A stretch of DNA of 64,000 nucleotides from contig NZ_JALKAQ010000008.1 in the NCBI RefSeq assembly GCF_023016065.1, positions 79,306 to 143,305 on the forward strand, given 5' to 3'. A program made the translations under genes and the position numbers. Below, piece after piece: positions 8,439 to 18,044 of the stretch. Origin of the DNA: Marinobacter sp. S0848L (GTDB taxonomy: Bacteria > Pseudomonadota > Gammaproteobacteria > Pseudomonadales > Oleiphilaceae). How positions within the stretch are numbered: the first letter of the stretch is position 1; each line of letters opens with the position of its first letter. The notes beneath the pieces were generated by a model. It was not told where the DNA came from. It was given only the letters and a program-made list of their open reading frames with translations, and made no database searches.

Positions 8439-10529
8439 ATGACCAAAACCGTTCCGTCCGTTTCAGTCTCTTACGCCAGCAATGGCAGCTCTACTAAGTC
8501 CAATGAGCTGGGTATGCGGCCAATGCAAGAGCGTGCCTTTGAGCGGCGCGGAGAGCAGTACCTGCTGATTAAATCGCCGCCGGCCTCCGGTAAAAGCCGG
8601 GCGTTGATGTTTATCGCGCTGGACAAGCTACACAACCAGGGCCTGAAACAGGCCATTATTGTCGTGCCGGAGAAGTCCATAGGCTCCAGTTTCGCCGATG
8701 AGCCCCTGAGTACGTTTGGTTTCTGGGCTGATTGGCACGTAGAGCCGAAGTGGAACCTGTGTAACGCACCCGGTTCAGATAACGGCGGCAAGGTGAAGTC
8801 GGTGGGTGCCTTCCTGGCCAGCGACGACAGGGTGTTGGTGTGTACTCACGCCACGTTCCGCTTTGCCGTGGATCAGTTTGGTATTGAGGCGTTCGATGAC
8901 CGGCTGATTGCGGTGGATGAGTTCCACCATGTTTCTTCAAATCCGGATAACCGGCTAGGTGCTCAGTTGGGTCAATTTATTACCCGGGATCGGGTTCATA
9001 TCGTAGCTATGACAGGCTCTTACTTCCGGGGCGATGCGGAGGCGGTGCTGGCGCCCACAGACGAAGCGCGGTTCGATACTGTCACCTACACGTATTATGA
9101 GCAACTGAATGGCTACGAGTACCTGAAGCAGCTCGATATCGGGTACTTCTTCTATTCCGGCCCCTACTCGGACAGCATTCTGGAAGTGTTAGATCCGAAT
9201 GAGAAAACCATCGTTCACATTCCCAACGTCAATTCCCGGGAGAGTACCAAAGACAAGATCCGGGAGGTTGAGCACATCATTGAGGAGCTGGGTGAGTGGC
9301 AGGGCACAGACCCGGATACGGGTTTCCAGTTGGTGAAAACCTCCGCCGGGAAGGTGTTGCGCATTGCCGACTTGGTGGATGACGATTCTGCCAAACGAGA
9401 CCGTGTATCCGCTGCTCTGAAAGATCCTGCTCAGAAGAACAATCGTGACCATGTGGATATCATCATCGCCCTGGGCATGGCCAAAGAGGGCTTTGATTGG
9501 ATCTGGTGCGAACACGCGCTGACGGTTGGCTACCGCTCGAGCCTTACGGAAATTGTTCAGATCATTGGCCGTTCTACCCGCGATGCGCCGGGCAAAACCC
9601 GGGCGCGCTTTACCAACCTGATTGCTGAGCCGGATGCTTCGGAGCAGGCTGTAGCGGAGGCGGTTAACGATACCTTGAAAGCGATTGCTGCCAGTTTGTT
9701 GATGGAGCAAGTATTGGCACCCCGCTTTGAGTTCAAGCCCAAGGTAGAGGCCACAGGCCCGGTCGAAGGCTATGACTACGGTGAGGGCGGCTATGATCCT
9801 GAGAAATGTAACGTCGGGATTAACGAAGAAACCGGCCAGTTCCAGATTGAGATCAAAGGCCTGGCAGAGCCCAAAAGCAACGAGGCCAGCCGGATTTGTA
9901 CCGAAGATCTGAATGAAGTGATTGCCAGCTTTGTCCAGGACAAGACAACGATAGAACGGGGCCTGTTCGATGAGGAGATGATTCCCGAGGAGCTGACCCA
10001 GGTTCGTTTGGGCAAAATCATCAAGGATCGCTACCCGGAGCTGGATGCCGAGGATCAGGAGGCGGTTCGCCAGCACGCCATCGCGGCGCTGAACATGACT
10101 CAGCAGGCCAAGCAGGCGCTGCTCGAGACTATCGGTGGTGAGGAAGGTGGGGGCGAGGGTGTTGGCGGTGAGCCCAGCTTGAAGCCTAATACGGCTTTGA
10201 TTGCGGGCGTGCGCAAGTTTGCTATGGATGTGACGGAGTTGGATATTGATCTCATCGACCGAATCAACCCGTTCAGTGAGGCTTACGCTATTCTGGCTAA
10301 AACCATGAGCGAGGACAGCTTGAAGCAGATCGCGTCTGTTATCTCTGCAAAGCGCACGTCTCTCTCGCCGGATGAGGCCAAAGAGTTGGCGATTCGGGCG
10401 GTGAAGTTCAAGCGTGAGCGGGGCCGGGCGCCCTCCAATACGTCTCAGGATGCCTGGGAGCGTCGAATGGCCGAGGGTGCGGCTGCGTTTATGAGATACA
10501 AAGAAGAGGGCCGTTACGATGGATCTTGA
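8439..10529 (+). CDS. SF2 DEAD/DEAH-type helicase of the restriction-like system
   Basis: 696 aa. Motif I is SPPASGKS at residues 46-53, motif II VDEFH at 159-163 (a DEAH variant), motif III MTGSY near 190, and motif VI QIIGRSTRD at 374-382. This is a complete superfamily 2 helicase/translocase core. The C-terminal 300 residues are acidic and include a Gly/Glu-rich linker (EEGGGEGVGG). The start at 8439 is chosen because AAGGA lies 8 bases upstream; an in-frame ATG at 8397 has no ribosome site. The end overlaps the GIY-YIG nuclease start by 11 bases, so the two are translationally coupled. It probably moves on DNA to license cleavage. Confidence 0.9.
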   Translation: MTKTVPSVSVSYASNGSSTKSNELGMRPMQERAFERRGEQYLLIKSPPASGKSRALMFIALDKLHNQGLKQAIIVVPEKSIGSSFADEPLSTFGFWADWHVEPKWNLCNAPGSDNGGKVKSVGAFLASDDRVLVCTHATFRFAVDQFGIEAFDDRLIAVDEFHHVSSNPDNRLGAQLGQFITRDRVHIVAMTGSYFRGDAEAVLAPTDEARFDTVTYTYYEQLNGYEYLKQLDIGYFFYSGPYSDSILEVLDPNEKTIVHIPNVNSRESTKDKIREVEHIIEELGEWQGTDPDTGFQLVKTSAGKVLRIADLVDDDSAKRDRVSAALKDPAQKNNRDHVDIIIALGMAKEGFDWIWCEHALTVGYRSSLTEIVQIIGRSTRDAPGKTRARFTNLIAEPDASEQAVAEAVNDTLKAIAASLLMEQVLAPRFEFKPKVEATGPVEGYDYGEGGYDPEKCNVGINEETGQFQIEIKGLAEPKSNEASRICTEDLNEVIASFVQDKTTIERGLFDEEMIPEELTQVRLGKIIKDRYPELDAEDQEAVRQHAIAALNMTQQAKQALLETIGGEEGGGEGVGGEPSLKPNTALIAGVRKFAMDVTELDIDLIDRINPFSEAYAILAKTMSEDSLKQIASVISAKRTSLSPDEAKELAIRAVKFKRERGRAPSNTSQDAWERRMAEGAAAFMRYKEEGRYDGS

Positions 10530-11694
10530 TGAGCTGAGTGCTGAGCTACAGGAATTTGCCCAGCCCAAGAAAGAAAAGACCCTGACAGCCCGAGAAGAGC
10601 GGATTATTGCCGGCTTTGAGGAGATCCAGCGCTTCGTAGAGGAGCATGGTCGAATCCCCGGGTATGGTGAGGACAGGGATATCTTTGAGCGGTTGTATGC
10701 TGTTCGTCTGGATCGCATTCGTGCGCTGGAGGAATGCCGGGAACTTGTCGCTGGGTTGGATCACCAAGGCCTACTGGAGTGCGATGCCGGTATTCAGGAC
10801 GAGTCTGCGGAGGCCATGGATGATGACGAGCTGCTGGCGGCGCTCAGTGATATGGCGCCAGGTGGTGAGCTGACGGAATTGCGCCACGTTCGTTCTACTG
10901 CTGAAAAGCGGGCCGTAGATGAGATTGCGAACCGAACCTTGTGTGAAGACTTTGAACAGTTCAGGCCGCTTTTCCGTCAGGTAGAGGCGGAGCTCAAGGC
11001 TGGTATTCGGGAAACACGGCGTTTTGGCCAGGATGCCAGTATCGAGCAGGGTAACTTCTTTATCCTGAATGGTCAGATGGTGTACGTCGCGGAAGTTGGT
11101 GAGATGTTCAAGGCCCCCAATGGAGACAACGACGCCAGGCTTCGGGTGATCTACTCCAATGAAACGGAGAGTGACATCCTGCTGCGTTCTCTTCAGCGCG
11201 CGCTCTATAAAGACGAAACTGGCCGCAGGATTACCGAACACGATGCCGGGCCGCTGTTTCGGGATACCTGGGAGGAGGATGACGTAGAGACGGGCACTAT
11301 CTATGTGCTCCGGAGCAAGTCCCAGAACCCGTTTGTGGCTGAGCACCGGGAACTGATCCATAAGATCGGGGTGACTGGCGGCAAAGTGGAAACCCGCATA
11401 GCGAATGCCGAACACGATGCCACATATCTACTGGCAGATGTGGAAGTGGTTGCCACCTACAAACTGGCGGGGATCAACCGCACCAAACTTGAGGCGCTAC
11501 TCCACAGAGTGTTTGCCCCTGCCCAGCTGGACCTTCAGATCAAAGACCGATTCGGGCACCCCGTTAAGCCCAGGGAATGGTTTCTGGTTCCGTTGTCGGC
11601 GATTGACGAGGCCGTTGATCGGATTCGGGATGGCTCTATCACTCAGGCGGCATACGATCCGGAAACCGCTTCCCTGGTTAACCTGCCTTCCTGA
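10519..11694 (+). CDS. GIY-YIG nuclease family protein (T5orf172/MUG113-like)
   Basis: 391 aa. The last ~130 residues form a GIY-YIG type nuclease domain: GTIYVLRS at 259-266 stands for the GIY strand, HKIGVTGG at 281-288 for the YIG strand, an Arg at 293 for the conserved Arg, and a later Glu (KLEALLH) for the metal-binding Glu. The pattern fits the T5orf172/MUG113 branch. The N-terminal 250 residues are acidic and helical with no known fold. Coupling to the helicase suggests it is the cutting subunit of the system that the upstream methyltransferase protects against. Confidence 0.85.
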   Translation: MDLDELSAELQEFAQPKKEKTLTAREERIIAGFEEIQRFVEEHGRIPGYGEDRDIFERLYAVRLDRIRALEECRELVAGLDHQGLLECDAGIQDESAEAMDDDELLAALSDMAPGGELTELRHVRSTAEKRAVDEIANRTLCEDFEQFRPLFRQVEAELKAGIRETRRFGQDASIEQGNFFILNGQMVYVAEVGEMFKAPNGDNDARLRVIYSNETESDILLRSLQRALYKDETGRRITEHDAGPLFRDTWEEDDVETGTIYVLRSKSQNPFVAEHRELIHKIGVTGGKVETRIANAEHDATYLLADVEVVATYKLAGINRTKLEALLHRVFAPAQLDLQIKDRFGHPVKPREWFLVPLSAIDEAVDRIRDGSITQAAYDPETASLVNLPS

Positions 11695-11722
11695 ATTCTT
11701 GGGAAGGTAGGTTTCCAATTCG

Positions 11723-11746
11723 GTGGGGCAAAAAGTGGGGCAAAAA
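11723..11746. repeat. Tandem 12-bp repeat GTGGGGCAAAAA x2
   Basis: Two exact head-to-tail copies, 11723-11734 and 11735-11746, lie between the nuclease gene and the tRNA-Pro 3' end. Short tandem sites like this next to a tRNA attachment site often bind integrase arms, but no integrase is present here. Confidence 0.6.
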
Positions 11747-11773
11747 CGAAGGGCCGGAAAAATCTCCAGGAAT

Positions 11774-11811
11774 AAAAAAATCCAACCACCGCTAAGTGAT
11801 TGGATTTTTTT
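11774..11811 (+). terminator. Rho-independent terminator at the island end
   Basis: AAAAAAATCCAA (11774-11785) pairs perfectly with TTGGATTTTTTT (11800-11811) around a 14-base loop. It can act on both strands, ending the defence operon on one side and the tRNA-Pro transcript on the other. Confidence 0.8.
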
Positions 11812-11819
11812 GGGAATTC

Positions 11820-11897
<78 letters not shown>

Positions 11898-12008
11898 AAA
11901 CTGCTTGCCGCTAAGAAAAGAGGTTTATCTCAGTGGCTTAGCGGGAGCGAAGTATACGCCAGCCCCAAATAAAAATAAACAGGTGATCGGCGACTTTCTT
12001 CAGAACAA

Positions 12009-13652
12009 TTATCGCAACTTGGTTTCTCTGAGTTTCAGGATGAATTCCGGCGGCTCGAAAGTGTCCGGTTGCGCGCACGTCCAGTATTTATCAAACACCG
12101 TTAACCCGGTTTCGCCCTCAAGCAAAATGCCAGGCTCCAGGAAAGGATAAAGATCGAGGTAGCTCTGAACCTTGGTTTTCGACACGCGCCGAACAATGTG
12201 CTCTGGCCCAAGTTCAGAAGGGTGGTTCAGACCAGAAGCTTCCAGCAGATTCTGGAGGGCATCAAGCGTTTTGGTGTGGTAGTTGTACACCCGTTCACTT
12301 TTCAGCGGCACGTCCAGTTTGTTGCCTCTGCGCGGGTCTTGGGTGGCAACGCCAGACGGGCATCGGCCAGTGTGGCAATTCAGTGCCTGAATGCACCCCA
12401 GAGCGAACATATAACCGCGCGCCGCGTTACACCAGTCAGCGCCCATGGCGAGTGTTCGGGCAATATTGAAAGCGGAGGTGATCTTGCCCGCCGCGCCTAT
12501 GGCGATGTCGTCACGCAGGTTGGCACCTACCAAGGTGTTGTGTACCAGAAGCAGGGCTTCTTTTAGCGGCATGCCCAGGCGATTGATGAACTCCAGTGGG
12601 GCGGCACCAGTTCCACCTTCGCCACCGTCGACAACGATGAAGTCTGGTTTCTTGCCGGTTTTCAGTATGGCTTTGACGATGGCAAACCACTCCCATGGAT
12701 GCCCGATGGCGAGTTTGAAGCCTACCGGCTTGCCACCCGAAAGCTCACGCAGTTGCTCGATGAACTCAAGCAATTCAATCGGTGTGGAGAACGCGGAGTG
12801 GCTGGCAGGCGATACGCAATCTTCACCCATGGGTATTCCGCGAGCCTCAGAGATTTCAGCCGTGACCTTTTCTGCAGGGAGTATGCCGCCGTGACCGGGT
12901 TTGGCGCCCTGCGATAGTTTGACCTCTATCATTTTCACCTGATCCAGACTGGCGTTCTCCTGGAATCGCTCGGGGCTGAAGGTGCCGTCTGGGTGGCGGC
13001 AGCCAAAGTAGCCCGAGCCAATCTCCCAGACCAGATCACCACCGGGTTCTTTGTGGTAGCGAGAAATGGAGCCTTCCCCGGTGTCATGGTAGAAGCCCCC
13101 TTTTTGCGCACCTGCGTTCAGGCTCAGTATGGCGTTAGCAGACAACGAGCCAAAGCTCATGGCGGAGATGTTGAATACGCTGGCGCTGTAGGGTTTTGCG
13201 CAACGTTTTCCGATCACAACCCGGAAATCATTAGAGGTTAGCTTGGTCGGCGTGAGGGAATGATTCATCCACTCGAAGCCTTCCTCGTACATCGATAATT
13301 GTGAGCCAAACGGGCGTTTATCCAGCACGCCTTTGGCCCGCTGATACACGATCGTGCGTTGCTCGCGCGAGAAGGGGCGTTCTTCCGTATCGGATTGGAT
13401 AAAGTACTGACGGATTTCCGGGCCGATGGATTCGAGCAGATACCGGAAGTTCGCCATAATCGGGTAGTTGCGACTAACGGTATGTTTTCGTTGGAAAAGA
13501 TCCCGGGTGCCTAAAATCGTTAGCGCGCCAAATATCAGAGGGAAGATGTACCCGGAGCCGGCCCACAGTGAAAGTGGAAGTGAAATGACTAATCCCGCGA
13601 TGCTGATTGCGTAGGCGGAATAGCGAAAAGGGAAGGTGGTGGTTTTGACCAT
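12009..13652 (-). CDS. FMN-binding glutamate synthase family protein
   Basis: 547 aa with two N-terminal membrane helices (about residues 12-45), then a GltS-like FMN barrel (ISAMSFGSLSANA; KPGHGGILP; VDGGEGGTGAAP). The Cys-rich segment NCHTGRCPSGVATQDP matches the [3Fe-4S] site of glutamate synthases. It lacks the glutamine amidotransferase domain, so the membrane-anchored protein may use another amino donor or be an electron-transfer relative. It is transcribed alone, divergent from the BCCT transporter gene. Confidence 0.92.
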   Translation of the reverse strand: MVKTTTFPFRYSAYAISIAGLVISLPLSLWAGSGYIFPLIFGALTILGTRDLFQRKHTVSRNYPIMANFRYLLESIGPEIRQYFIQSDTEERPFSREQRTIVYQRAKGVLDKRPFGSQLSMYEEGFEWMNHSLTPTKLTSNDFRVVIGKRCAKPYSASVFNISAMSFGSLSANAILSLNAGAQKGGFYHDTGEGSISRYHKEPGGDLVWEIGSGYFGCRHPDGTFSPERFQENASLDQVKMIEVKLSQGAKPGHGGILPAEKVTAEISEARGIPMGEDCVSPASHSAFSTPIELLEFIEQLRELSGGKPVGFKLAIGHPWEWFAIVKAILKTGKKPDFIVVDGGEGGTGAAPLEFINRLGMPLKEALLLVHNTLVGANLRDDIAIGAAGKITSAFNIARTLAMGADWCNAARGYMFALGCIQALNCHTGRCPSGVATQDPRRGNKLDVPLKSERVYNYHTKTLDALQNLLEASGLNHPSELGPEHIVRRVSKTKVQSYLDLYPFLEPGILLEGETGLTVFDKYWTCAQPDTFEPPEFILKLRETKLR

Positions 13653-13918
13653 GTATACCTCTAGCGGCCCTGAAGTGTGGGTGCTTTCAGTATATGCCAG
13701 ACCAGCCAGAGGAGAGCAAGCCGCTGTAAGGATTTGGAAAAAGAGCTCCGGGATCTTTTGTGTGGTCTATAATTCTGTGGAAGGAAGCGACACAACGCGT
13801 ACTTTGATGTTTTGAGGTCAAAGTAATAGGATAACGCGCTTGTAATCTTTTAGAGCGGCTGGGAATGGCCACTCATCATCCATCTTTCAGACATCACACC
13901 AAAACCAGGAGGCTCCAC

Positions 13919-15511
13919 GTGGGCGAGGTAGTGAAAGACGAATATCAAACGGACTACGTTGCAGGCCAGGATAATATCAATCCGTTTGGCCTGGATCTGC
14001 ACAACTGGGTGTTCCCGGTTACGGCAGTGGTTGTAGTGGCGTTTGTCATAGGGACTCTCATGTTTCCGGCTTTGGCCAAGGAAACACTTGATGGAGCAAA
14101 GTGGGGAATCATCGCAAGTTTTGACTGGTTCTTCATGCTCAGCGCGAACATCTTCGTGGTGGTGAGCCTGGCGCTCATCTTCTTGCCGGTCGGTAAAATA
14201 CGTTTAGGTGGCCAAGACGCGAAGCCTGAGTTCACCCGGCTTTCGTGGTTTGCCATGCTGTTTGCCGCAGGTATGGGTATCGGCCTTATGTTCTGGGCGG
14301 TTGCCGAGCCGGTTGCGTATTATACCGGTTGGTATGAGACGCCGTTTAACGTAGAGGCGAACACCGATGCGGCTCGTGATCTGGCCATGGGGTCAACCAT
14401 GTACCACTGGGGTCTTCACCCTTGGGCCATCTATGCAGTCGTCGCTTTGTCGCTGGCGTTCTTTGCATTCAACAAGAACATGCCATTGACCATTCGTTCG
14501 GCGTTTTTCCCGCTGCTGAAAGACCGCGTGTGGGGTTGGCCGGGGCACATCATCGACGTGCTGGCAGTAGTTGCAACAATTTTTGGCCTGGCCACGTCTT
14601 TGGGCTTCGGTGCCCAGCAGGCTGCCTCCGGTTTGGATTACCTGTTTGAGACCGGTTCCGGCACCAATGTCCAGATGGCCGTTATTGTCGGTGTTACTGC
14701 ACTGGCATTGATGTCGGTTCTGCGTGGCCTGGACGGTGGTGTGAAAATTTTGAGTAACATCAACATGATGACTGCAGCCGTGTTGCTCGCGTTTATCGTG
14801 TTTGCCGGCCCGACCATGACCATTCTTGAAACCATATGGGTGACAACGTCTTCCTACGTGGCGAATGTCGTTCCGTTGAGCAGCCCGTTTGGCCGTGATG
14901 ATGCGGCTTGGATGCACGGCTGGACCATCTTCTATTGGGCGTGGTGGATTTCCTGGTCACCGTTCGTAGGTATGTTTATTGCGCGGGTTTCCAAAGGCCG
15001 TACTGTGCGTGAATTTATTACCGCGGTTCTGATCATCCCGACGGTTATTACAACCATCTGGATGAGCGGGTTTGGTGGCACTGCGCTTGAGCAGATTCAA
15101 AATGGTGTTGGTGTGCTGGCGGATAAAGGTATTACTGATGTATCGTTGGCGACCTTCCAGATGTTCGAAGGGCTGCCGCTGACCGGCATTATCTCCTTCG
15201 TTGGGATTGTTCTGGTGTTGGTGTTCTTCGTGACCTCATCGGACTCTGGCTCATTGGTTGTCGATAGCATTACCGCTGGCGGTAAAACCGATGCACCAAC
15301 TGCCCAGCGCGTGTTCTGGGTGATTATGGAAAGTGCTATTGCAGCTGCCCTGATTTTCGGCGGTGGCGACGATGCACTCGGTGCGATTCAGGCTGTGTCG
15401 ATCAGTGCCGGCTTGCCGTTCACCGCGATCTTGCTGATCATGACGTGGGGCCTGTTGAAGGGACTTTCTCAAGAGCGCAAGCTGCTTATTCAGAAGGGCG
15501 AGTTGCTTTGA
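13919..15511 (+). CDS. BCCT family betaine/choline/carnitine transporter
   Basis: About 530 aa with 12 hydrophobic helices and the BCCT signature region (WTIFYWAWWISWSPFVGMFI, with GMFIARVSKGRT). It imports compatible solutes such as glycine betaine or choline with sodium or protons. I place the start at GTG 13919 because a perfect AGGAGG (13907-13912) sits 6 bases upstream; the longer frame from 13865 lacks such a site. The C terminus is short, without the long regulatory tail of osmosensing BetP-type carriers. Confidence 0.92.
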   Translation: MGEVVKDEYQTDYVAGQDNINPFGLDLHNWVFPVTAVVVVAFVIGTLMFPALAKETLDGAKWGIIASFDWFFMLSANIFVVVSLALIFLPVGKIRLGGQDAKPEFTRLSWFAMLFAAGMGIGLMFWAVAEPVAYYTGWYETPFNVEANTDAARDLAMGSTMYHWGLHPWAIYAVVALSLAFFAFNKNMPLTIRSAFFPLLKDRVWGWPGHIIDVLAVVATIFGLATSLGFGAQQAASGLDYLFETGSGTNVQMAVIVGVTALALMSVLRGLDGGVKILSNINMMTAAVLLAFIVFAGPTMTILETIWVTTSSYVANVVPLSSPFGRDDAAWMHGWTIFYWAWWISWSPFVGMFIARVSKGRTVREFITAVLIIPTVITTIWMSGFGGTALEQIQNGVGVLADKGITDVSLATFQMFEGLPLTGIISFVGIVLVLVFFVTSSDSGSLVVDSITAGGKTDAPTAQRVFWVIMESAIAAALIFGGGDDALGAIQAVSISAGLPFTAILLIMTWGLLKGLSQERKLLIQKGELL

Positions 15512-15521
15512 TTGAATGAGT

Positions 15522-15565
15522 CAGGCACAAAAAACCGGAGCTTAGTCTCCGGTTTTTTGTGCCTG
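15522..15565 (+). terminator. Bidirectional terminator
   Basis: Inverted arms CAGGCACAAAAAACCGGAG and CTCCGGTTTTTTGTGCCTG flank a short loop. It lies between convergent genes (BCCT transporter and the ATP-grasp ligase) and has A/T runs usable on both strands. Confidence 0.9.
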
Positions 15566-15577
15566 AACGAATACTTG

Positions 15578-16525
15578 TTACATTCGACTGAAGCTGTTCA
15601 TCGCGAACTGGGCGCGTTCACGTGGGCTAAAATGCGGACGCTTTAAGCCCTCGATGGCATTCAGGCGCGGCATCAAACCGCAGCCGTTGGCCATCTGAAT
15701 TGCCAAGCCCGGGCGGGCGTTCAGTTCCAGAAGTAAAGGACCCTGATGCGCATCGACCACTAAATCCACGCCCATATAGCCAAGGCCCGTTGCCTCATAG
15801 CAACGAGAGGCCATTTCCAGCATGTTCTCCCAAGATTCAATCTGAATGTTCTCAAGCGCCAGCCCGGTATCCGGATGGAGCGTAATCGGGCGATTAAACT
15901 GAACGGCGTTCAGGCTTCGGCCTGTGCCAAGATCCAGCCCCACACCGACCGCACCTTGGTGCAGGTTCGCTTTGCCATCGGATGCCTTGGTGGCCAGTCT
16001 CAGCATGGCCATGATGGGATAGCCCTGAAATACGATAATGCGAATATCGGGTACGCCCTGAAACGAGTACTTGGCGAGATCGGGAGAGGACTCCACCAGA
16101 TCTTCGACAATCGCAACATCCGGCGTGCCGGCCAGCGAATAAAGGCCCGCTAAGATGTTGGTTAAGTGGCGTTCCAGCATGGCAACAGAAATTCGTGCGC
16201 CAGACGCTTTGACGAAATCATCGCCATCTCGCCCGGTGATTACGGTGATGCCCTTGCCTCCGGAGCCTTTGGCGGGCTTGATCGCAAAGCCGGAAAGGTC
16301 TTCCGCTATCTCCCGAAAGTGGGAAATTTCGTGTTGTTGACGCACCACCTGAAGGAGCTTCGGGGTTTTTACATCGTATTCACCTACAGCCAGCTTGGTT
16401 TTCAGCTTGTTATCAACCAAAGGGTACGACGAGCGATCGTTGTACCGGGCAATGTAATCGACATTGCGCCGGTTCATATTCAGCATCCCGATTCGATTCA
16501 GCCTGCGTGGGGAGATCCAGTCCAT
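15578..16525 (-). CDS. Alpha-L-glutamate ligase-like protein (RimK-type ATP-grasp)
   Basis: 315 aa, ATP-grasp fold. FAIKPAKGSGGKG is the ATP-binding glycine-rich loop, and LLELNARPG is the metal-binding segment near the C terminus (E-x-N). Members join amino acids, often glutamate, to a peptide or protein carboxylate. It is the last gene of a three-gene operon, with 1 base before it after the 7TM gene. Comparative work on amidoligase gene neighbourhoods has described this trio as conserved; the product is unknown. Confidence 0.88.
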   Translation of the reverse strand: MDWISPRRLNRIGMLNMNRRNVDYIARYNDRSSYPLVDNKLKTKLAVGEYDVKTPKLLQVVRQQHEISHFREIAEDLSGFAIKPAKGSGGKGITVITGRDGDDFVKASGARISVAMLERHLTNILAGLYSLAGTPDVAIVEDLVESSPDLAKYSFQGVPDIRIIVFQGYPIMAMLRLATKASDGKANLHQGAVGVGLDLGTGRSLNAVQFNRPITLHPDTGLALENIQIESWENMLEMASRCYEATGLGYMGVDLVVDAHQGPLLLELNARPGLAIQMANGCGLMPRLNAIEGLKRPHFSPRERAQFAMNSFSRM

Positions 16526-16526
16526 A

Positions 16527-18044
16527 TCAATCGTAGGCCTTCATCGGGTTAAAGCGACGAAGCTCGCTAAGCTTGTAGCCGGTGTATTGGCCCATCAGCA
16601 AAATCAGCCCCAGAATGACCAGGTGCAACTCGGGGAAGTTGAAGGTCAAGTGACCTGCCAACGGCAGGCTCATGACGAGGTAGGCGCATATGGCAACAAA
16701 CAAGCTGCCGGCACCTTGCACAGCGACTTCACGGGGACCTTCTTCTTCCCAGAGGATCGACATGCGCTCGATGGTCCAGGCGATGATGACTGTGGGGAAG
16801 AAGGTTACAGTCATGCCGGTATTGAAGCCCATCTGGTAGCCGACGATACTCAGCCCGGCGGTGATGAATATCACCAGTATGATCAAGGCCGAGATTCGGG
16901 AAACGAGCAGAAGGTTAAGGCTTGATAAATAGCCTCTGAGCAGAAGGCCGATAGCGACCACGGATAAAAAGGCGATGAGTCCCGGCACGAGCGTCGTTTG
17001 GACAAACGCGACGGCGATCAACACCGGCATGAACGTACCTGAGGTGCGGACGCCGATGACCATGCGCATGAACGCTACCATGAGTGCACCAATGGGCAAC
17101 AGCAGGAGCATTCTGAACATGCTTTGCTCTTCAATGGGAAGCTGGTAAAAACTGAGAGCGCTCAGGCCGTTAGAGGCCGCTTCCCGCGCAGCCAATTGCA
17201 GGGCAGGGATGGTTTGGCGAAGCATGGAGAAGCTGACTTGAGAGTTGTCACCGCCCACGACATCCAGCAGCGATTCCGAGCCTTGACGCCACAGTAGCAG
17301 ATGCTCAGGCACGCCTTGTTCGGCGGTGCGTGGATCAAACGTGAGCCAGCGTTCGCCATCGTAGATTTGGATGAACGGCACAAGGTGTTGGCGCCGGCGC
17401 GCATCTTCAAGTTTCAGGGCGTCTGCCGTTCGTGCCGCAATGCCGGCGTGATTCAGCATTCGAACCAGAATCTGCAGGTAATTCTCGTCAGACACCAGCA
17501 TGGTGGAATTCTGCGTGCGGTTGTCTGGCTGCATGAGGGTGATCAGTTCCCGGGTTAGACTCTCCGGGGAGCTGGAACGTTCTGTTGCCCGATTAAGCAG
17601 CTCTCGCACGGCCGTGGCCTGTGGTTCTTCCCAAAATACCGCTTGGGCTTGGGGTGGGCGTTTGGGTGGCTGCTGAACGATGGAATCATCAGGTACGAAC
17701 TGTGTTTTGAAATAGAGGGTTTGTGGGCCGTTGACCTCGCGTTTGGTCCACTCGGCGCGACGGCTACCGTTATTCTCAAGTATAGAAAAACCGTATCCGG
17801 GTGACGCTGCCTGCTCGGTTAAAATACGAAAGCCGGGAGGTTGTTGCGGCACGTGCAAACTTACCTGTGCCGATTCGCCATAACCTTCGAAGTCCACCCG
17901 GGCTTCAACCATCCATACGGGTTGCTGCTCGCCGGTCATCCAGGGAATGCCCATCTCGAAATGACGCCAGGTTGCAACGGATAGCCCGGCAGTTATGAGT
18001 AGAAACACGGCGACATAAAATGGAATGCGGGACCTCACGGTCAT
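16527..18044 (-). CDS. Inactive transglutaminase fused to a seven-helix membrane domain
   Basis: 505 aa. One N-terminal membrane helix (about 8-25) is followed by a periplasmic region of about 270 residues that includes a transglutaminase-like fold without a clear Cys-His-Asp triad. The C terminus carries about seven hydrophobic helices starting near residue 310 (MLLLLPIGALMVAFMRMVIG and following). It overlaps the upstream protease gene by 4 bases. In known neighbourhoods this protein goes with the ATP-grasp ligase and the retropepsin-like protease, as here, suggesting a system that binds and modifies a peptide across the inner membrane. Confidence 0.85.
   Translation of the reverse strand: MTVRSRIPFYVAVFLLITAGLSVATWRHFEMGIPWMTGEQQPVWMVEARVDFEGYGESAQVSLHVPQQPPGFRILTEQAASPGYGFSILENNGSRRAEWTKREVNGPQTLYFKTQFVPDDSIVQQPPKRPPQAQAVFWEEPQATAVRELLNRATERSSSPESLTRELITLMQPDNRTQNSTMLVSDENYLQILVRMLNHAGIAARTADALKLEDARRRQHLVPFIQIYDGERWLTFDPRTAEQGVPEHLLLWRQGSESLLDVVGGDNSQVSFSMLRQTIPALQLAAREAASNGLSALSFYQLPIEEQSMFRMLLLLPIGALMVAFMRMVIGVRTSGTFMPVLIAVAFVQTTLVPGLIAFLSVVAIGLLLRGYLSSLNLLLVSRISALIILVIFITAGLSIVGYQMGFNTGMTVTFFPTVIIAWTIERMSILWEEEGPREVAVQGAGSLFVAICAYLVMSLPLAGHLTFNFPELHLVILGLILLMGQYTGYKLSELRRFNPMKAYD

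Noticed and set aside
9189..10718. 509-aa open frame on the minus strand
   Set aside because: It runs antisense to the helicase gene, which has full helicase motifs; the reverse frame has no family match and is a shadow.
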